Part shown: one piece after another, positions 1-10,665 of the stretch
Layout: every line of letters begins with the position of its first letter
Position numbering within the stretch: the first letter of the stretch is position 1
NCBI GenBank assembly: GCA_951804985.1
Contig: OX638130.1
Span: forward strand, 37,100,894 to 37,164,893
DNA length: 64,000 nucleotides
Direction of reading: 5' to 3'
Origin: Dryomyza anilis
Lineage: Eukaryota > Arthropoda > Insecta > Diptera > Dryomyzidae
The notes under the pieces: generated by a model
The model's database searches: none
What the model was told of the DNA's origin: nothing
Seen by the model: only the letters and a program-made list of their open reading frames with translations
Made by a program: the position numbers and the translations under genes

Positions 1-310
1 GTTTTCTTCCTCTATTCCACTAGCCTGTTCTAAGAACTCCTGCCGTTCTTCTACAATATCGTTTAGTTTTTTATTTAATGCAGTAGATTCCCCGTTCCAA
101 TCTTCTAATTCTTTTATTTTATGAGCACTTTTATGTTCCAAGAAGTATACTAATTGTTCAAAAACTACATCAACTCTTTCGACTTCTGAGTATACCCGTG
201 GTACTGACTTTATTTTTTATTAATTCTAAAGTTTCTTTATTGTTAACTTCCGTACTAATTTGATTCCACAATTTTCTATATGCTACTCCCAATTCCTCAG
301 AGTTCGCCAT
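1..310 (-). pseudogene. Gypsy-type gag, N-terminal fragment (copy 1)
   Basis: This is the first part of a retrotransposon Gag read on the minus strand, starting at the ATG at 310-308 downstream of a primer-binding site and leader. The frame begins MANSEELGVAYRKLWNQ and shifts near residue 34. It then continues as a charged, coiled-coil-like segment that runs off the window edge. The second duplication copy (8297-9484) shows what follows. The frameshift means it cannot make a normal Gag. Family placement (errantivirus-like Gypsy) rests on the neighbouring LTR and primer-binding site and on Gag layout, not on a search. Confidence 0.7.
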
Positions 311-540
311 AAAATCATTAAAATATTCAATTAAAATTTATATATTTGTTTATTTTCATTCTTTCTATCATTTAATTTCACCATTTATTTACTGCTTTCA
401 CTCAAACTCGCTCAAATTGACTCAATATTTAATTATACCTTCCTTTCCACTCCTGTGTTTCGCCATTTATTTTTTTTAATGCTCCTTCAAATTCGTCCTT
501 CAGTCCTTTTTGTAGATTCTTGAAAAACCGGCTGCGCCAA

Positions 541-1153
541 AATGTTGCGGGCTCCAGCGGTCCTTTTGTACTTTCCTTTTATTGCTGAAACCGTTAGTGA
601 CAATTTTCCCTCGAAGTCCACAATTCTTTCCTAACATTTATTATTAAACAAAAACGCAAGGATATTTTAGACTTGCTTTATGCTTTTATTAATTATTTTT
701 AAGTATTTTTACAAGCTTGAGGTTTAACTGAAAACACGTCTGCACTCTAAGGCAGTTAAAATCATAATGCTTAAAATCTAAACTTAACCTCTACTCATCA
801 CCTCGGTATGGTGCGACTCACGAACCCCTTGCTTATACTTATTCCTTTAAACATAACTCATAAATGCAAGCAAGCATATTCTTAAATTTACGTACTACTA
901 AAAACCTCCTGAACCCCACATCGGATATTACTAATATTGTGAAATCATTAACTGAGAAAATTTCAATGTGCTAAATTCTTAATTGGTTCCCATGCTGGCG
1001 TTAATCTTGACTTAAATTACAACCAATGCTTTTGTTGTTGCTTTTAAACAGACTTGCTAGCGCGTGTCTCGGATCAAATTGCAACCAATGCATTTTTCGT
1101 TGCTTTTAAGCAGACTTCATTTTATCTCCTGAAAGTATTCACTCATAAACATT
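541..1153 (-). repeat. LTR of Gypsy-type element with adjacent PBS (copy 1)
   Basis: On the minus strand this block ends ...AACATT and is followed at 540-528 by TTGGCGCAGCCGG. That is a good primer-binding site of the tRNA-Ser type used by insect errantivirus-like Gypsy elements (TGGCGCAGTCGG in family members). The outer end at 1153 begins AATGTT, giving 6-bp inverted LTR termini and a length of 613 bp. A poly(A) signal AATAAA (minus strand) lies near 640, and the LTR contains an internal partial duplication around CAACCAATGC. The outer boundary is my inference from the inverted termini, because no second LTR is in the window. Confidence 0.65.
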
Positions 1154-1285
1154 AAGCACTTGTTCCAGTTACGTCGTTAACGTTAAGTTAAGTTAACATG
1201 CATCTGTTATTGTGCTTTTAGATTTGAACTTTATGTGCATACTGGTTATGTGCAGGCTTTCTTAAATACATAAAACGTTTCTGAT

Positions 1286-1500
1286 TCACATCAAACCACC
1301 AACAAAAACACAAACCAAAAAAAAAATACACACACCAAAAAAGATACACACATCAACAAAAAAAACATACCAAAAAATACACACACCAAAAAAAAACACA
1401 AAAAAAAACAACCACCAACAAAAAAAAACACTAACCAAAAAATACACACAACCAAAAATATACACGACCAAAAAATTACACACACACTAAAAAAAAACAG
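1286..1500. repeat. Low-complexity CA/A-rich block (copy 1)
   Basis: The block consists of irregular repeats of the type ACACACCAAAAAAT. The open frames across it are hydrophobic Phe/Val/Cys runs produced purely by the repeat. Copy 2 (10467-10665) is 21 bp shorter, a typical slippage difference. Confidence 0.85.
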
Positions 1501-2390
1501 TGGGATTTGTATCTCATCTATTGCTTCGTACAATATTTTTTCCCAGTTCATCAACTTAATTGGGCGATTTCCAGTCCGATTCATATCGGTTTTTTTTTTC
1601 AATCTGGTTATCATATTATTAATTTTGTTTTGAATTTTTTTAATATATTTTTTTTTTAATCACTTTTTCATAATTTATAACAATTATTTCCAAAGCGGAC
1701 TCTTTTTGGATTTTATTGGTTGGTAACTGCGATTTTGATAAAATAATAATAGCTACTTTTAAATATTTTAAAATAAATACAGTCGAATAAGTTATGTTTT
1801 ATTATACATTTAATTGTATTTACAACAAAGGATTTTAATAAACGAAAAATAAGTATAAAATCAATTGAAACAACATTAATAATAAGAATTATATTAAACA
1901 ATACAATAGAGTAATGCAAAAACTAATTTGTCGGGCTCTAGGTCTGCCAAATGCAATATGTATTTTGCACTGGTTCAAAAAAACAACTGCAGTAATTGAC
2001 AAAAAACCAAAAACTTGTTGGTCGACCGTACAGGCGATAATGTACATTTAATAGTTAATATTGTACCCCAAAAAAGTTATATTTTTCTGAAATAATTAAA
2101 TTTAAAAATAAAAATACCTCGCAAACTCCAGTTTATTAAAAATGACCACAAAAATGTCAAAGATTTGTTTTTTTTTTGCATTTCGTGGAAAAAGTAATCA
2201 ACCGAATTTTAAAACCCAAATTTTAAGTACAATATTTTCACATTTTCCCACTAAAAAAAGATACTACAAATGGGAAATTATGAAAATAAATAGCCACTAT
2301 TGTACAACGAGAAAATATTATACGATGGGGCACGAAAAATAACCAGTGTCATAACAGCGTAAGGACATTTTTATTTCATTCTATGCTATC
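1501..2390. other. AT-rich interval without gene (copy 1)
   Basis: The interval is AT-rich sequence with only short chance open frames on both strands. I see no conserved motif, splice structure or terminal repeats. The same content occurs at 10666-11550 in copy 2. Confidence 0.5.
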
Positions 2391-2472
2391 CAACCACTAT
2401 CGTAGATTTCGATTCCAAGCCCGAGCGTCAAGACAGCTGTAGAAAATCGATGCTAGCATCCAAAATGTGGTA

Positions 2473-4409
2473 CACCCAAAAAAAATCTTGTACTATTAAA
2501 AAAATAGTCTTTAATATAACAAGACATCTTGTTAATATACGTCCAAAGAGATATCTTAATACCAAAATAATAGTATTCTAAATTTTTAAGATTTTTGAAT
2601 TTGACATACAACAAAGTTTTTTTAATATAAAGAGACTTTCTGTTATATATAAATGAAAAATGTATTTATATTAACAAGATTACCAGGTCACTTAAAAAAT
2701 AATTCTCGTTGTAATACTAACAATATTCTCTCAATTTCTTATATTAAATAAAAAGCAAAATTGTCATGTATATAATTTATTGGCATTTATTAAAAAATTT
2801 TTGGTGAACAGCCGATGTCTGGCAAATTTGCATGCATGTTGTTGATTGTTGCTTCGTATTGTTTATTGTCTGCTGCATGTTGTTTATGATATTGCTGAAT
2901 ATAAAATTTTGAAGACATCGCCGAGAGCCCCAAGAATCCTATCGTAACAGAGTCCGTAATCTAACTACAATGTAGGTTGTCTGCGTGTAGTTCAAACGGT
3001 TAATACCTAGGTATTACGGGAATTTGAACTACCCAGGTATTACACAGGCTTTCGAGCGTCCAGGAACCCGAAAATACTTGTACGATATCGTGAGGTATGG
3101 ATGTAACAGCCCTTGCCTCTGGCAAATTTGTATCCATGTTGTTGCATGTTGTTTGTGGTCTTTGTTGATTTATTGTTCCGAATACATGTGAAATATATTA
3201 TAAAATAGATAAGGAGAATCAATAATTTAATTTTTATTTTAATTGTTACCTATATTTAAATTTATAATTTTTAATTTGTTGTTTTAAATTTTATTTAATT
3301 AATTTTTCCATGTGATAGCGTCACATGCTTGAAAATTTTAAAAAAATATATTTTTATTAACAAAAAGAATATCTTAGCATTATAATTGTTGTTGTATTTT
3401 GACAAGGTTACATTTGTTTATATTAACAAGAATCTTGTTGAAACATCAGGAATGTTTTTATAACAGACATATTTTTTAAGATAAATTTAACAAAGCTGTG
3501 GGGCGATTCAGTAACTAGTTTGCGATATTGTTAATTAACGAGAATTGTAGCTTGCAGTAACGATTTAGTGATTCTGTAACATAGCTTTAACAACGAAAAA
3601 TTCCTTAGTAAATCAACGAGTAAAACGTCCAAACATATGGTAGCACTACATGTTTCAAACATCAAATAAATTAAAACTTCAAACACTTTTTTATTTACAA
3701 AAAAATTCTACGACAAATTCAGAAAGAGCCTGCTCTTGGGCGAGCACGAGGACAGCAATAATCACACCAAATTGAAGTCTCCACACCGCAGCATCCTGCA
3801 ATAGCTACTGCTAGTTGCCGACAACGTGACGCGCATGAAGAAAAACAAAAAAACACATCTACTTCGTCACCGGCATTACGCCTTTACTGAGTGCTGCAGG
3901 GCCTGTGGGTTTAAGATCGTCTTCATAAGAGAACCCAACGATGAGAACGTAAACTCCTTCACCAATGAAGAATTAAGGTAGCCCGTGAATGAAAAGAATA
4001 AGGGCGAAGAGTTTAACACAAAATTCATATTTTCATATTTAGGCAGTTTTCATTTTTTCAATAAAAAAAAATCATTTATTTATTTAAAGCAGTTTATAGT
4101 TTATTAAATACATTTCTTTTAATATAGTAGACTAAATCATTAAATAAATGATTAATTCATTTTAGTAACCAATACAATATTTTAAAAAATAAACAAAAAA
4201 TCAAAATATGACAGAGTACAACGAGTACTCGTTATAATCAATGACATGTCAATTAAAATCAACGTTAGCATATCAATACAAATTGTTAAATATGAGTTCG
4301 TGAAAAACTTTAACAATCATTATCACAAACTAACGACAACGATATCGCAAACTAGTTACAGAATTGACCCACTGATCTTGTTAATATTACAACAATATTT
4401 TTTTGGGTG
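2473..4409. mobile_element. TA-flanked DNA transposon, CACCC termini (copy 1)
   Basis: The element starts CACCCAAAAAAAATCTTG and ends in the inverted form ATTTTTTTGGGTG. It is flanked by TA at 2471-2472 and 4410-4411. The site without the insertion is visible in a related repeat at 27861-27880, where TGTGG-TA-GACGTG is uninterrupted, so the TA is a true target-site duplication. TA duplication and short inverted termini fit the Tc1/mariner superfamily. The interior has no transposase frame. It holds AT-rich sequence, short palindromes around ACCTAGGTATTAC near 3005, and a broken 86-codon frame (3724-3981). Length is 1937 bp. A related, end-truncated copy lies at 28262-29521. Confidence 0.85.
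3724..3981 (+). pseudogene. Unrecognised 86-codon frame inside the TA transposon (copy 1)
   Basis: A frame of 86 codons is broken by one TAG after residue 26 and ends at TAG 3979-3981. It is much richer in G+C than the surrounding transposon. The part after the stop can start at an ATG (residues 38 onward in the frame) and contains a basic stretch followed by FTECCRACGFKIVF and an acidic tail. I do not recognise the protein. It could be a captured host exon or a remnant of the element's own gene. The same frame and same stop occur at 12885-13142, so the damage predates the segmental duplication. Confidence 0.4.
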
Positions 4410-4957
4410 TAGACGTGTTTTTTTGTAAGCTTGCATGTTTCAAGCTCCCGAATAACATTCTGGAGCTTAATAATGGTTCGCGGGGCCGGTCGGCATATTT
4501 TTTAAAAGATTCACAAAAGTCCAAACCAGAGACCTGTACCAGCCGATTTGAAGCCGGTAAGCCGAGCCGCCTCGTTTTTGAACAACCGCCGCCGCCAAAT
4601 AATAGGCCGGCATTTTTTGGAAACAAGTTCCCAGTGTATTCTTAGATCCACTCGAAGCTATTCCCAACTGTGAAATTCCAACCAGGCAAACGATGCCCAA
4701 AACCTAACTTTATGCTAACTTTTAAAAGTTAACGATATCGAAATGTTGTCGTAAAAGTGATCAAAAAGGTATCTTAAAGACTTACGAATGTCCGCCTCTT
4801 TGTTGACTTTTAGTTCTCGAAAATATAAATAAAAAGTTATGTTTAAGTCAAATATTAAAAGTCATCATCAGAAAGTTGTCCTCTAGACAGCCGATAAGAT
4901 AGCTTAAATGCAGTTTTTAGTTAACCCTTTTAACTACCAATAAACATGTAAAATATG

Positions 4958-5400
4958 ACACTGTTCTACAAGGATTTTAATCTGGAATGAAACCTATCAA
5001 TTCTGGTTGATTTCGGTCTCCTGATTCTTGCTGCGTACTCAGAATTTTCCCTATACGTCGAGATTTTGCACAAAAGTAGCAAAATTTCAAAAAATTGTTT
5101 TAAACTTTATCTTACTGAAATTTTTCGGAATATTTTTTAAAATTTGTTTATGAAATATTTTATTAAAATGGAGGGAATTGCACGCAGAGATATACAATTT
5201 CATACATATATAATGTAGTGATTCTAGATGGAAAATCGAACCAAATGCTTAGCATCTGATGTACGCATTATGGGAAAACATGGCGGGGAAAATTGCTCTG
5301 TGTAATCTCCTGGTGTGTATCTGAATCGGCAGGCTTTAATGGTTAAAATTTTCATATATACATCCGTCGTCAACGAATGATTCTGAGCGACTGAACTGAA
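4958..5400 (+). repeat. Interspersed repeat R-A, copy 1
   Basis: The family begins ACACTGTTCTACA and runs to about CTGAGCGACTGAACTG. Further copies are at 14120-14562 (same orientation, part of the duplication) and 17091-17662 (opposite orientation). The inverted copy has about 200 bp more in its middle, so this copy is an internally deleted member. I found no coding potential and no clear terminal repeats. Confidence 0.8.
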
Positions 5401-6007
5401 ATTTTGGAAAATTTGACATGAACAAAGATTAAAATGCGACACCCTGCAGCTACTCTTTATCAAAATTAAATTTATAATATTGTATGGATGCACCTGTAGT
5501 TGTAATATCTATTGAACATTTTATTTTAATTAATGGCAGATTTGGAAATATTTTTCGTAACGAAGATGAAGTTTATCATAAACTAGTTTAAATTAAGTAA
5601 ATTTTTTTGTATATAACATGCACTCTCTAACAAAAAATGATGGTTGTTCACTACTTTATAGTTGCCAGAAGATTATCTACTATTATAATAGCAAATTCCC
5701 GTCACAATGAAATACAAAATAATCACATTAAAAGCGTATAACTTCATATAAAGCCGTATTTCTACACTTCATCACTTATTTAAAGTTTACACCCATTTTT
5801 AAACTTTTTCAGATTGAAATTTAATATATTTCTTATTAAACATGGAAATGTAATTTTTTTAGTTTATAAAATAATCCAAATGGTTTAAAAATTTAAATTT
5901 ATTCGGATTGTATTAAAATTTAAACTCAAATTGTTTATTTTTCTGTTTATTTAATATGTTTAAACCATAAAAGATTAAATTGTAAACCATACTTACTAAA
6001 TTTAGTT
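5401..6007. other. AT-rich interval, no gene seen
   Basis: The interval is AT-rich sequence without conserved open frames. The equivalent copy-2 interval is 14563-15187, where a small TTTTATTAAT-type expansion near 14690 is the main difference. Confidence 0.5.
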
Positions 6008-6290
6008 CAGAATCGCAGGTTCGAATCTCGGCCAGGACAATTTTTTTTTTATTCTTTCAGATTTTTTTTTTTGTAATTATAACTTACGAATTATGAAAAA
6101 AATTATTCAAAGATAAAGTAATAATAAAGCAACTAACTTTTGTCACATTAAAAATACTTCTAGCTATTAAAATTAATAACAAAAAAAAAGAAAAAAAGTG
6201 AAGAAAAAAGAATTAAAAAAAAGAAATAAAAAAAAAAAAAAAAAAAATAGGCCACGGCCGGGATTCGAACCTGTGATAATGTCGCCATGT
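6008..6290. repeat. Inverted pair of tRNA-like B boxes with T-runs (copy 1)
   Basis: GGTTCGAATC at 6018-6027 (plus) is followed by TCGGCCAGGACAA and a T-run. At 6261-6271 the minus strand has GGTTCGAATCCCGGCCGTGG followed by a T-run. Both match the RNA polymerase III B-box consensus plus a T-rich terminator, and the two halves face each other across an A/T-rich spacer. The T-stem does not pair properly in either half, so these are not functional tRNA genes. They look like 3' ends of tRNA-derived elements arranged as an inverted repeat. Copy 2 is at 15188-15460. Confidence 0.55.
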
Positions 6291-6597
6291 TAGTAACATT
6301 CACACCAGTGCTCGCTTTATAATTCAAAATGCCTTTTTCGACGACAATATGTTTAAATAGCTCTAATAGTAAATGACAGTAAAGCTAGTTGGCGGTATGT
6401 TAGAAGATCTGTAGGGGACAAGGTGTGCGCTGATGACATGAAAATAATTTCGAAGGAGACGAAAAATAATTAAAGAGTGTACAAAGAGTTATTAAATATA
6501 AAAATAAAATAATAATGAAAATAATAAAAATATATTATTTATAAAATAAAATAGATATTTTTTAAACTTTTTTTAAAAAAACAAATCCGTATTTTCA

Positions 6598-6958
6598 CCT
6601 ATTAAACCATTTATAAATTTTATTCAAACCAATGCATCCACATTTATTAAAAGCAATTTCCGATTACAAAGTGAAATTTCAATGTTATGCGGTGTTTATT
6701 GCTGTATATTTATACATTTAAGAAGTAAAAATATTTCTTTTAATAAGTTCTTTAATTATTTTGATATATATAATTTATATATTTATGATATTTTAGCTGT
6801 ACATTATTTTAAAAGTATTTTTAAGTTTCCTATAATAAAAAATAAATAAAACAATTTAATGAAAATAATTTATAAATTTGTCTTTTTATTTCTATTATTT
6901 AAAATTTTTACAAATTCATTTAATATAGTATAATAAAAACATTATTAATAATAAACAA
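6598..6958. other. AT-rich interval between duplication copy 1 and the 92-aa frame
   Basis: This is very AT-rich sequence without recognisable genes. Downstream of the 92-aa frame (minus strand) it contains AATAAA near 6886, a possible poly(A) signal for that frame. Confidence 0.4.
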
Positions 6959-7237
6959 TTATTTTGTATATTTTATTCTATAATATAATTTTATTAGCTT
7001 ATCAATGTTTTTGCATTCCTTGTCATAATAATAACAACCACATGTATCTGGTCCCTCAGTTAAGTCATCTGTGGCCCATGGACAGCTCTTATAATGTACT
7101 CCGTGAATAGTTAATATTTTTTCCATATACTGGTAATGCTTACAATAAGGGATAAACTTAATAAACTGTTTTTTATGATCGTCAAATAAAATATTATTAA
7201 ATCCTTTTAAAAACTTTTTTATTTTTCTAACATCCAT
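6959..7237 (-). CDS. Unrecognised 92-aa cysteine-rich frame
   Basis: This is an intact ATG-to-stop frame of 92 codons, standing out in DNA where chance frames are shorter and lower in complexity. The protein is basic at its N-terminus (MDVRKIKKFLKGF). It has a Cys/His-rich middle (YCKHY, HGVHYKSCPW, TCGC, KEC) and a Lys/Tyr-rich C-terminus. Five cysteines and nearby histidines could bind a metal, but the spacing matches no family I can name. A TATA-like stretch (GAGTATATTTATAC, minus strand) lies about 130 bp upstream and AATAAA about 70 bp downstream. It could be a small host gene, a gene from an integrated DNA virus or transposon, or chance. Confidence 0.35.
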   Translation of the reverse strand: MDVRKIKKFLKGFNNILFDDHKKQFIKFIPYCKHYQYMEKILTIHGVHYKSCPWATDDLTEGPDTCGCYYYDKECKNIDKLIKLYYRIKYTK

Positions 7238-7481
7238 AATAATATTCTTTTCCTATCAAATTGTAATGTAGACGATAAATAACTTTAATTCAAATTTCGA
7301 TCCATTTATATATAATGGATATCTCTTTAAAATGAGTTAAAAAGATAATTCCATTAGTATAAATATACTCAATTAAAATTTAAAAGAGAGTATATGAAAT
7401 TTGACTCAAGAAAAAACTAAAGAAAATTAAACATGTTTTAACATGTTCAATCATTAAAACTTATAGTATGTTGTTTAAAAA

Positions 7482-7570
7482 TTGATCCCAATGGAGCATT
7501 ATTGCACCATGCATATTTAAATAAAAATGATCCCAATGGAGTCTTATGGCCCATTCATTCATATAAGCAA
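7482..7570. repeat. Two-unit repeat of TGATCCCAATGGAG
   Basis: TGATCCCAATGGAG occurs twice about 47 bp apart, each followed by a short T/A and CCCAT/CACCAT tail. It resembles the motif (ATGATCCCTATTGA) in the minisatellite at 8141-8310 and may be a diverged outlier of that array. Confidence 0.5.
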
Positions 7571-8140
7571 ATTAAACGAATCAAATGACCATGACTTTGT
7601 AAAATAAAAATATACTACAATATCCATTATAGTAAAATTCACCTTGAATTAAATATGTGTCAATGCATTAATGCAGAAGTGCATTTACCTGTTTACAACA
7701 AAAAAATTACCCACCAAAAAATATATGTCTAATAACAACATTCATTCATATAGCCATGTTTTAAATTACAATCTTCGTTCCTCAACAAAGTTTTAAATTG
7801 AACCCTTTGTTCCTCAACTCTCTTGATGATCATGCAAAATAAACCATCAAGCATAAAACTGAAATTTTAATTACTTCTATAACATATACAACAACAAAAT
7901 TATTACGTACATATATCTACGTTTATAAATATTGCCATTAAAAATGCTTACTCCGAAATAATTATCCCAACAACAATATGAGTTGCAAATTTACTCTTTA
8001 CGGCTGCATGCCTTCATAACATACATATAATATATATGTATGTATCAACATTAACAACATATGTTAAAATGTCATCCCAATTGCTCCATGCCATTATAAT
8101 GTATATAGTATACATATAATACACCTGATATTATACTAAC
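7571..8140. other. AT-rich interval, no gene seen
   Basis: The interval is AT-rich sequence with many CAACAAC/ATATAT stretches and no convincing open frame on either strand. Confidence 0.4.
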
Positions 8141-8310
8141 AACTACTCTGTTACAAAATGATCCCTATTGAAAACAATAACAACACCTCTGTTAAAAAAT
8201 TATCCGAACTGAAATACACTAACAACTACTCTGTTAAAAAGTGATCCCTATTGAAAACAATAACAACATCTCCGTTAAAAAATGCTCCTCATGGGGCCTT
8301 ATGGCTCCAT
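8141..8310. repeat. Minisatellite, four units of about 42 bp
   Basis: Units start at about 8141, 8182, 8224 and 8265, each with AACNNCTCYGTTAMAAAA followed by a TGATCCCTATTGAAA or diverged block. The array directly abuts the broken 3' side of the gag fragment at about 8297, so it marks the breakpoint where the retrotransposon was truncated. Confidence 0.7.
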
Positions 8311-9484
8311 GGAGCCCCTTTGAGCCAGAACCGGCGCAAACGTACTACTCCCTTGAATTGTTATCTGGGCCTTTAATGCTTCATCTAATAAATCATTCAA
8401 GTTTTCTGCTTTGCTACTTAATAATAGAACCTTTATTGTCGGATCTTTTACACCTACCTTGAATGCTGTCAGAACTGAGTTTACTAGTTCCGTATTAAAA
8501 ACGTCTGTAGGTAGATTTTTCTTTTTGTACCTTGAATCTGCTATTTCATTAGCGTTTGCACCATAATCCTTCTAATCTCCTAGCAAATGACCACAGACTC
8601 TCACCATCCGTCTGATATGCTTTTCTTATACTATCCTGAACCGAACCTAAAGTAGTTATTTTTAAATATGTATTTCTTAGAACGTCAAATAACTGCTCTA
8701 AATCATTGAACTTTCTTGTGTGGACTAGATCATAAGCGTCACCAAGAAGATGCAGTTTGTCACAGCTAATGAATTCTTTTTTGTTTTCTTCTGTAATTTT
8801 TAGACTTTCTAACGCACAACCGTCCATGAATCTATAAAGTTCAGTTTTAAAGGACGGTGGTTCCGATCCCATAAAAAAGGAACCACACTTCCAACGTATT
8901 TCGATACAGTATCTAACGACATTTCCAATGTTGTTTCCTGTGCTGTTATTTTATCAAACTTTCCTTCAATCTGTAATGCCTCCTTATGATATTATGATGT
9001 TTCGTGGGCTAGCTTAACTTCTGATTCTAAAAATCTGATTTTCAAATCTAATTCCCTTACTTTAATATTGGCTTCTTCTAATGTTTCGAATTCTAGTCTG
9101 GGCTGTTGGCCCAGTGCTCGTTCAATTGATTCGTCCGTAATATCTTGATTTTTCAGCAAAGTTCTTAATTTTTCGTTTTCTTCCTCTATTCCACTAGCCT
9201 GTTCTAAGAACTCCTGCCGTTCTTCTACAATATCGTTTAGTTTTTTATTTAATGCAGTAGATTCCCCGTTCCAATCTTCTAATTCTTTTATTTTATGAGC
9301 ACTTTTATGTTCCAAGAAGTATACTAATTGTTCAAAAACTACATCAACTCTTTCGACTTCTGAGTATACCCGTGGTACTGACTTTATTTTTTATTAATTC
9401 TAAAGTTTCTTTATTGTTAACTTCCGTACTAATTTGATTCCACAATTTTCTATATGCTACTCCCAATTCCTCAGAGTTCGCCAT
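8297..9484 (-). pseudogene. Gypsy-type gag, truncated and frameshifted
   Basis: Read on the minus strand, gag starts at the ATG 9484-9482. A first frameshift occurs about 34 codons in. The frame continues 9315-8992 as a long heptad-rich segment (coiled coil, many Glu/Lys/Leu) and hits a stop. The frame continues near 8872-8549 as a capsid-like helical region (MGSEPPSFKTELYRF... ending EGLWCKR), stops, then resumes to 8297 with a typical helical capsid C-terminus (motif VGVKDPTIKVLLLSSKAENL). Several breaks show it is dead. The element is cut at the 42-bp minisatellite, so pol, env if any, and the 3' LTR are absent. Clade (errantivirus-like Gypsy) is inferred from the LTR/PBS layout. Confidence 0.72.
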
Positions 9485-9714
9485 AAAATCATTAAAATAT
9501 TCAATTAAAATTTATATATTTGTTTATTTTCATTCTTTCTATCATTTAATTTCACCATTTATTTACTGCTTTCACTCAAACTCGCTCAAATTGACTCAAT
9601 ATTTAATTATACCTTCCTTTCCACTCCTGTGTTTCGCCATTTATTTTTTTTAATGCTCCTTCAAATTCGTCCTTCAGTCCTTTTTGTAGATTCTTGAAAA
9701 ACCGGCTGCGCCAA

Positions 9715-10334
9715 AATGTTGCGGGCTCCAGCGGTCCTTTTGTACTTTCCTTTTATTGCTGAAACCGTTAGTGACAATTTTCCCTCGAAGTCCACAATTC
9801 TTTCCTAACATTTATTATTAAACAAAAACGCAAGGATATTTTAGACTTGCTTTATGCTTTTATTAATTATTTTTAAGTATTTTTACAAGCTTGAGGTTTA
9901 ACTGAAAACACGTCTGCACTCTAAGGCAGTTAAAATCATAATGCTTAAAATCTAAACTTAACCTCTACTCATCACCTCGGTATGGTGCGACTCACGAACC
10001 CCTTGCTTATACTTATTCCTTTAAACATAACTCATAAATGCAAGCAAGCATATTCTTAAATTTACGTACTACTAAAAACCTCCTGAACCCCACATCGGAT
10101 ATTACTAATATTGTGAAATCATTAACTGAGAAAATTTCAATGTGCTAAATTCTTAATTGGTTCCCATGCTGGCGTTAATCTTGACTTAAATTACAACCAA
10201 TGCTTTTGTTGTTGCTTTTAAACAGACGGCACACTTGCTAGCGCGTGTCTCGGATCAAATTGCAACCAATGCATTTTTCGTTGCTTTTAAGCAGACTTCA
10301 TTTTATCTCCTGAAAGTATGCACTCATAAACATT
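9715..10334 (-). repeat. LTR of Gypsy-type element with adjacent PBS (copy 2)
   Basis: This is the counterpart of 541-1153, 7 bp longer because of a GGCACAC-type insertion near 10228 next to an internal repeat. The primer-binding site TTGGCGCAGCCGG is at 9714-9702 on the minus strand, followed by a leader and the gag ATG at 9484. Confidence 0.65.
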
Positions 10335-10466
10335 AAGCACTTGTTCCAGTTACGTCGTTAACGTTAAGTTAAGTTAACATGCATCTGTTATTGTGCTTTT
10401 AGATTTGAACTTTATGTGCATACTGATTATGTGCAGGCTTTCTTAAATACATAAAACGTTTCTGAT

Positions 10467-10665
10467 TCACATCAAACCACCAACAAAAACACAAACCAAA
10501 AAAAAAATACACACACCAAAAAAGATACACACATCAACAAAAAAAACATACCAAAAAATACACACACCAAAAAAAAACACAAAAAAAAACACTAACCAAA
10601 AAATACACACAACCAAAAATATACACGACCAAAAAATTACACACACACTAAAAAAAAACAGTGGG
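10467..10665. repeat. Low-complexity CA/A-rich block (copy 2)
   Basis: Counterpart of 1286-1500 with 21 bp fewer. The open frames across it are repeat artefacts. Confidence 0.85.

Larger units (their letters stand above)
2391..4640. repeat. Host repeat carrying the TA transposon (copy 1)
   Basis: The sequences at about 2391-2470 and 4412-4640 are one continuous interspersed repeat once the transposon is removed. The uninterrupted relative is at about 27790-27990 (shared GAGCGTCAAGACA and GTAAGCTTG blocks). The right part is G+C-rich with overlapping open frames on both strands, none with recognisable protein features. Confidence 0.7.
1..6597. repeat. Segmental direct duplication, copy 1
   Basis: This segment reappears at 9175-15778 in the same orientation with only scattered substitutions and small indels. 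Examples are a 7-bp insertion in copy 2 near 10228, a 21-bp deletion in copy 2 near 10580, and a 1-bp A-run change at the transposon end. Homology stops abruptly after a shared stretch ending GTATTTTCA at 6597 and 15778. The left edge lies outside the window, so the unit may be larger. A simple tandem duplication with period near 9.17 kb would make 6598-9174 the start of the second unit. Haplotype sequences joined wrongly in assembly would look the same. Confidence 0.93.

Noticed and set aside
1286..1614. Hydrophobic 65-107-codon frames on the minus strand (also at 10467-10775)
   Set aside because: They are translations of the CA/A-rich low-complexity block and change length with repeat slippage between the two copies.
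3840..3981. Insulin/relaxin-like peptide suggested by the ECC motif
   Set aside because: The remaining cysteine spacing, signal peptide and B chain are absent; one short motif is not evidence.
6247..6330. Possible tRNA gene on the minus strand
   Set aside because: A good B box is present, but the T-stem does not pair and no acceptor, D or anticodon arm can be drawn.
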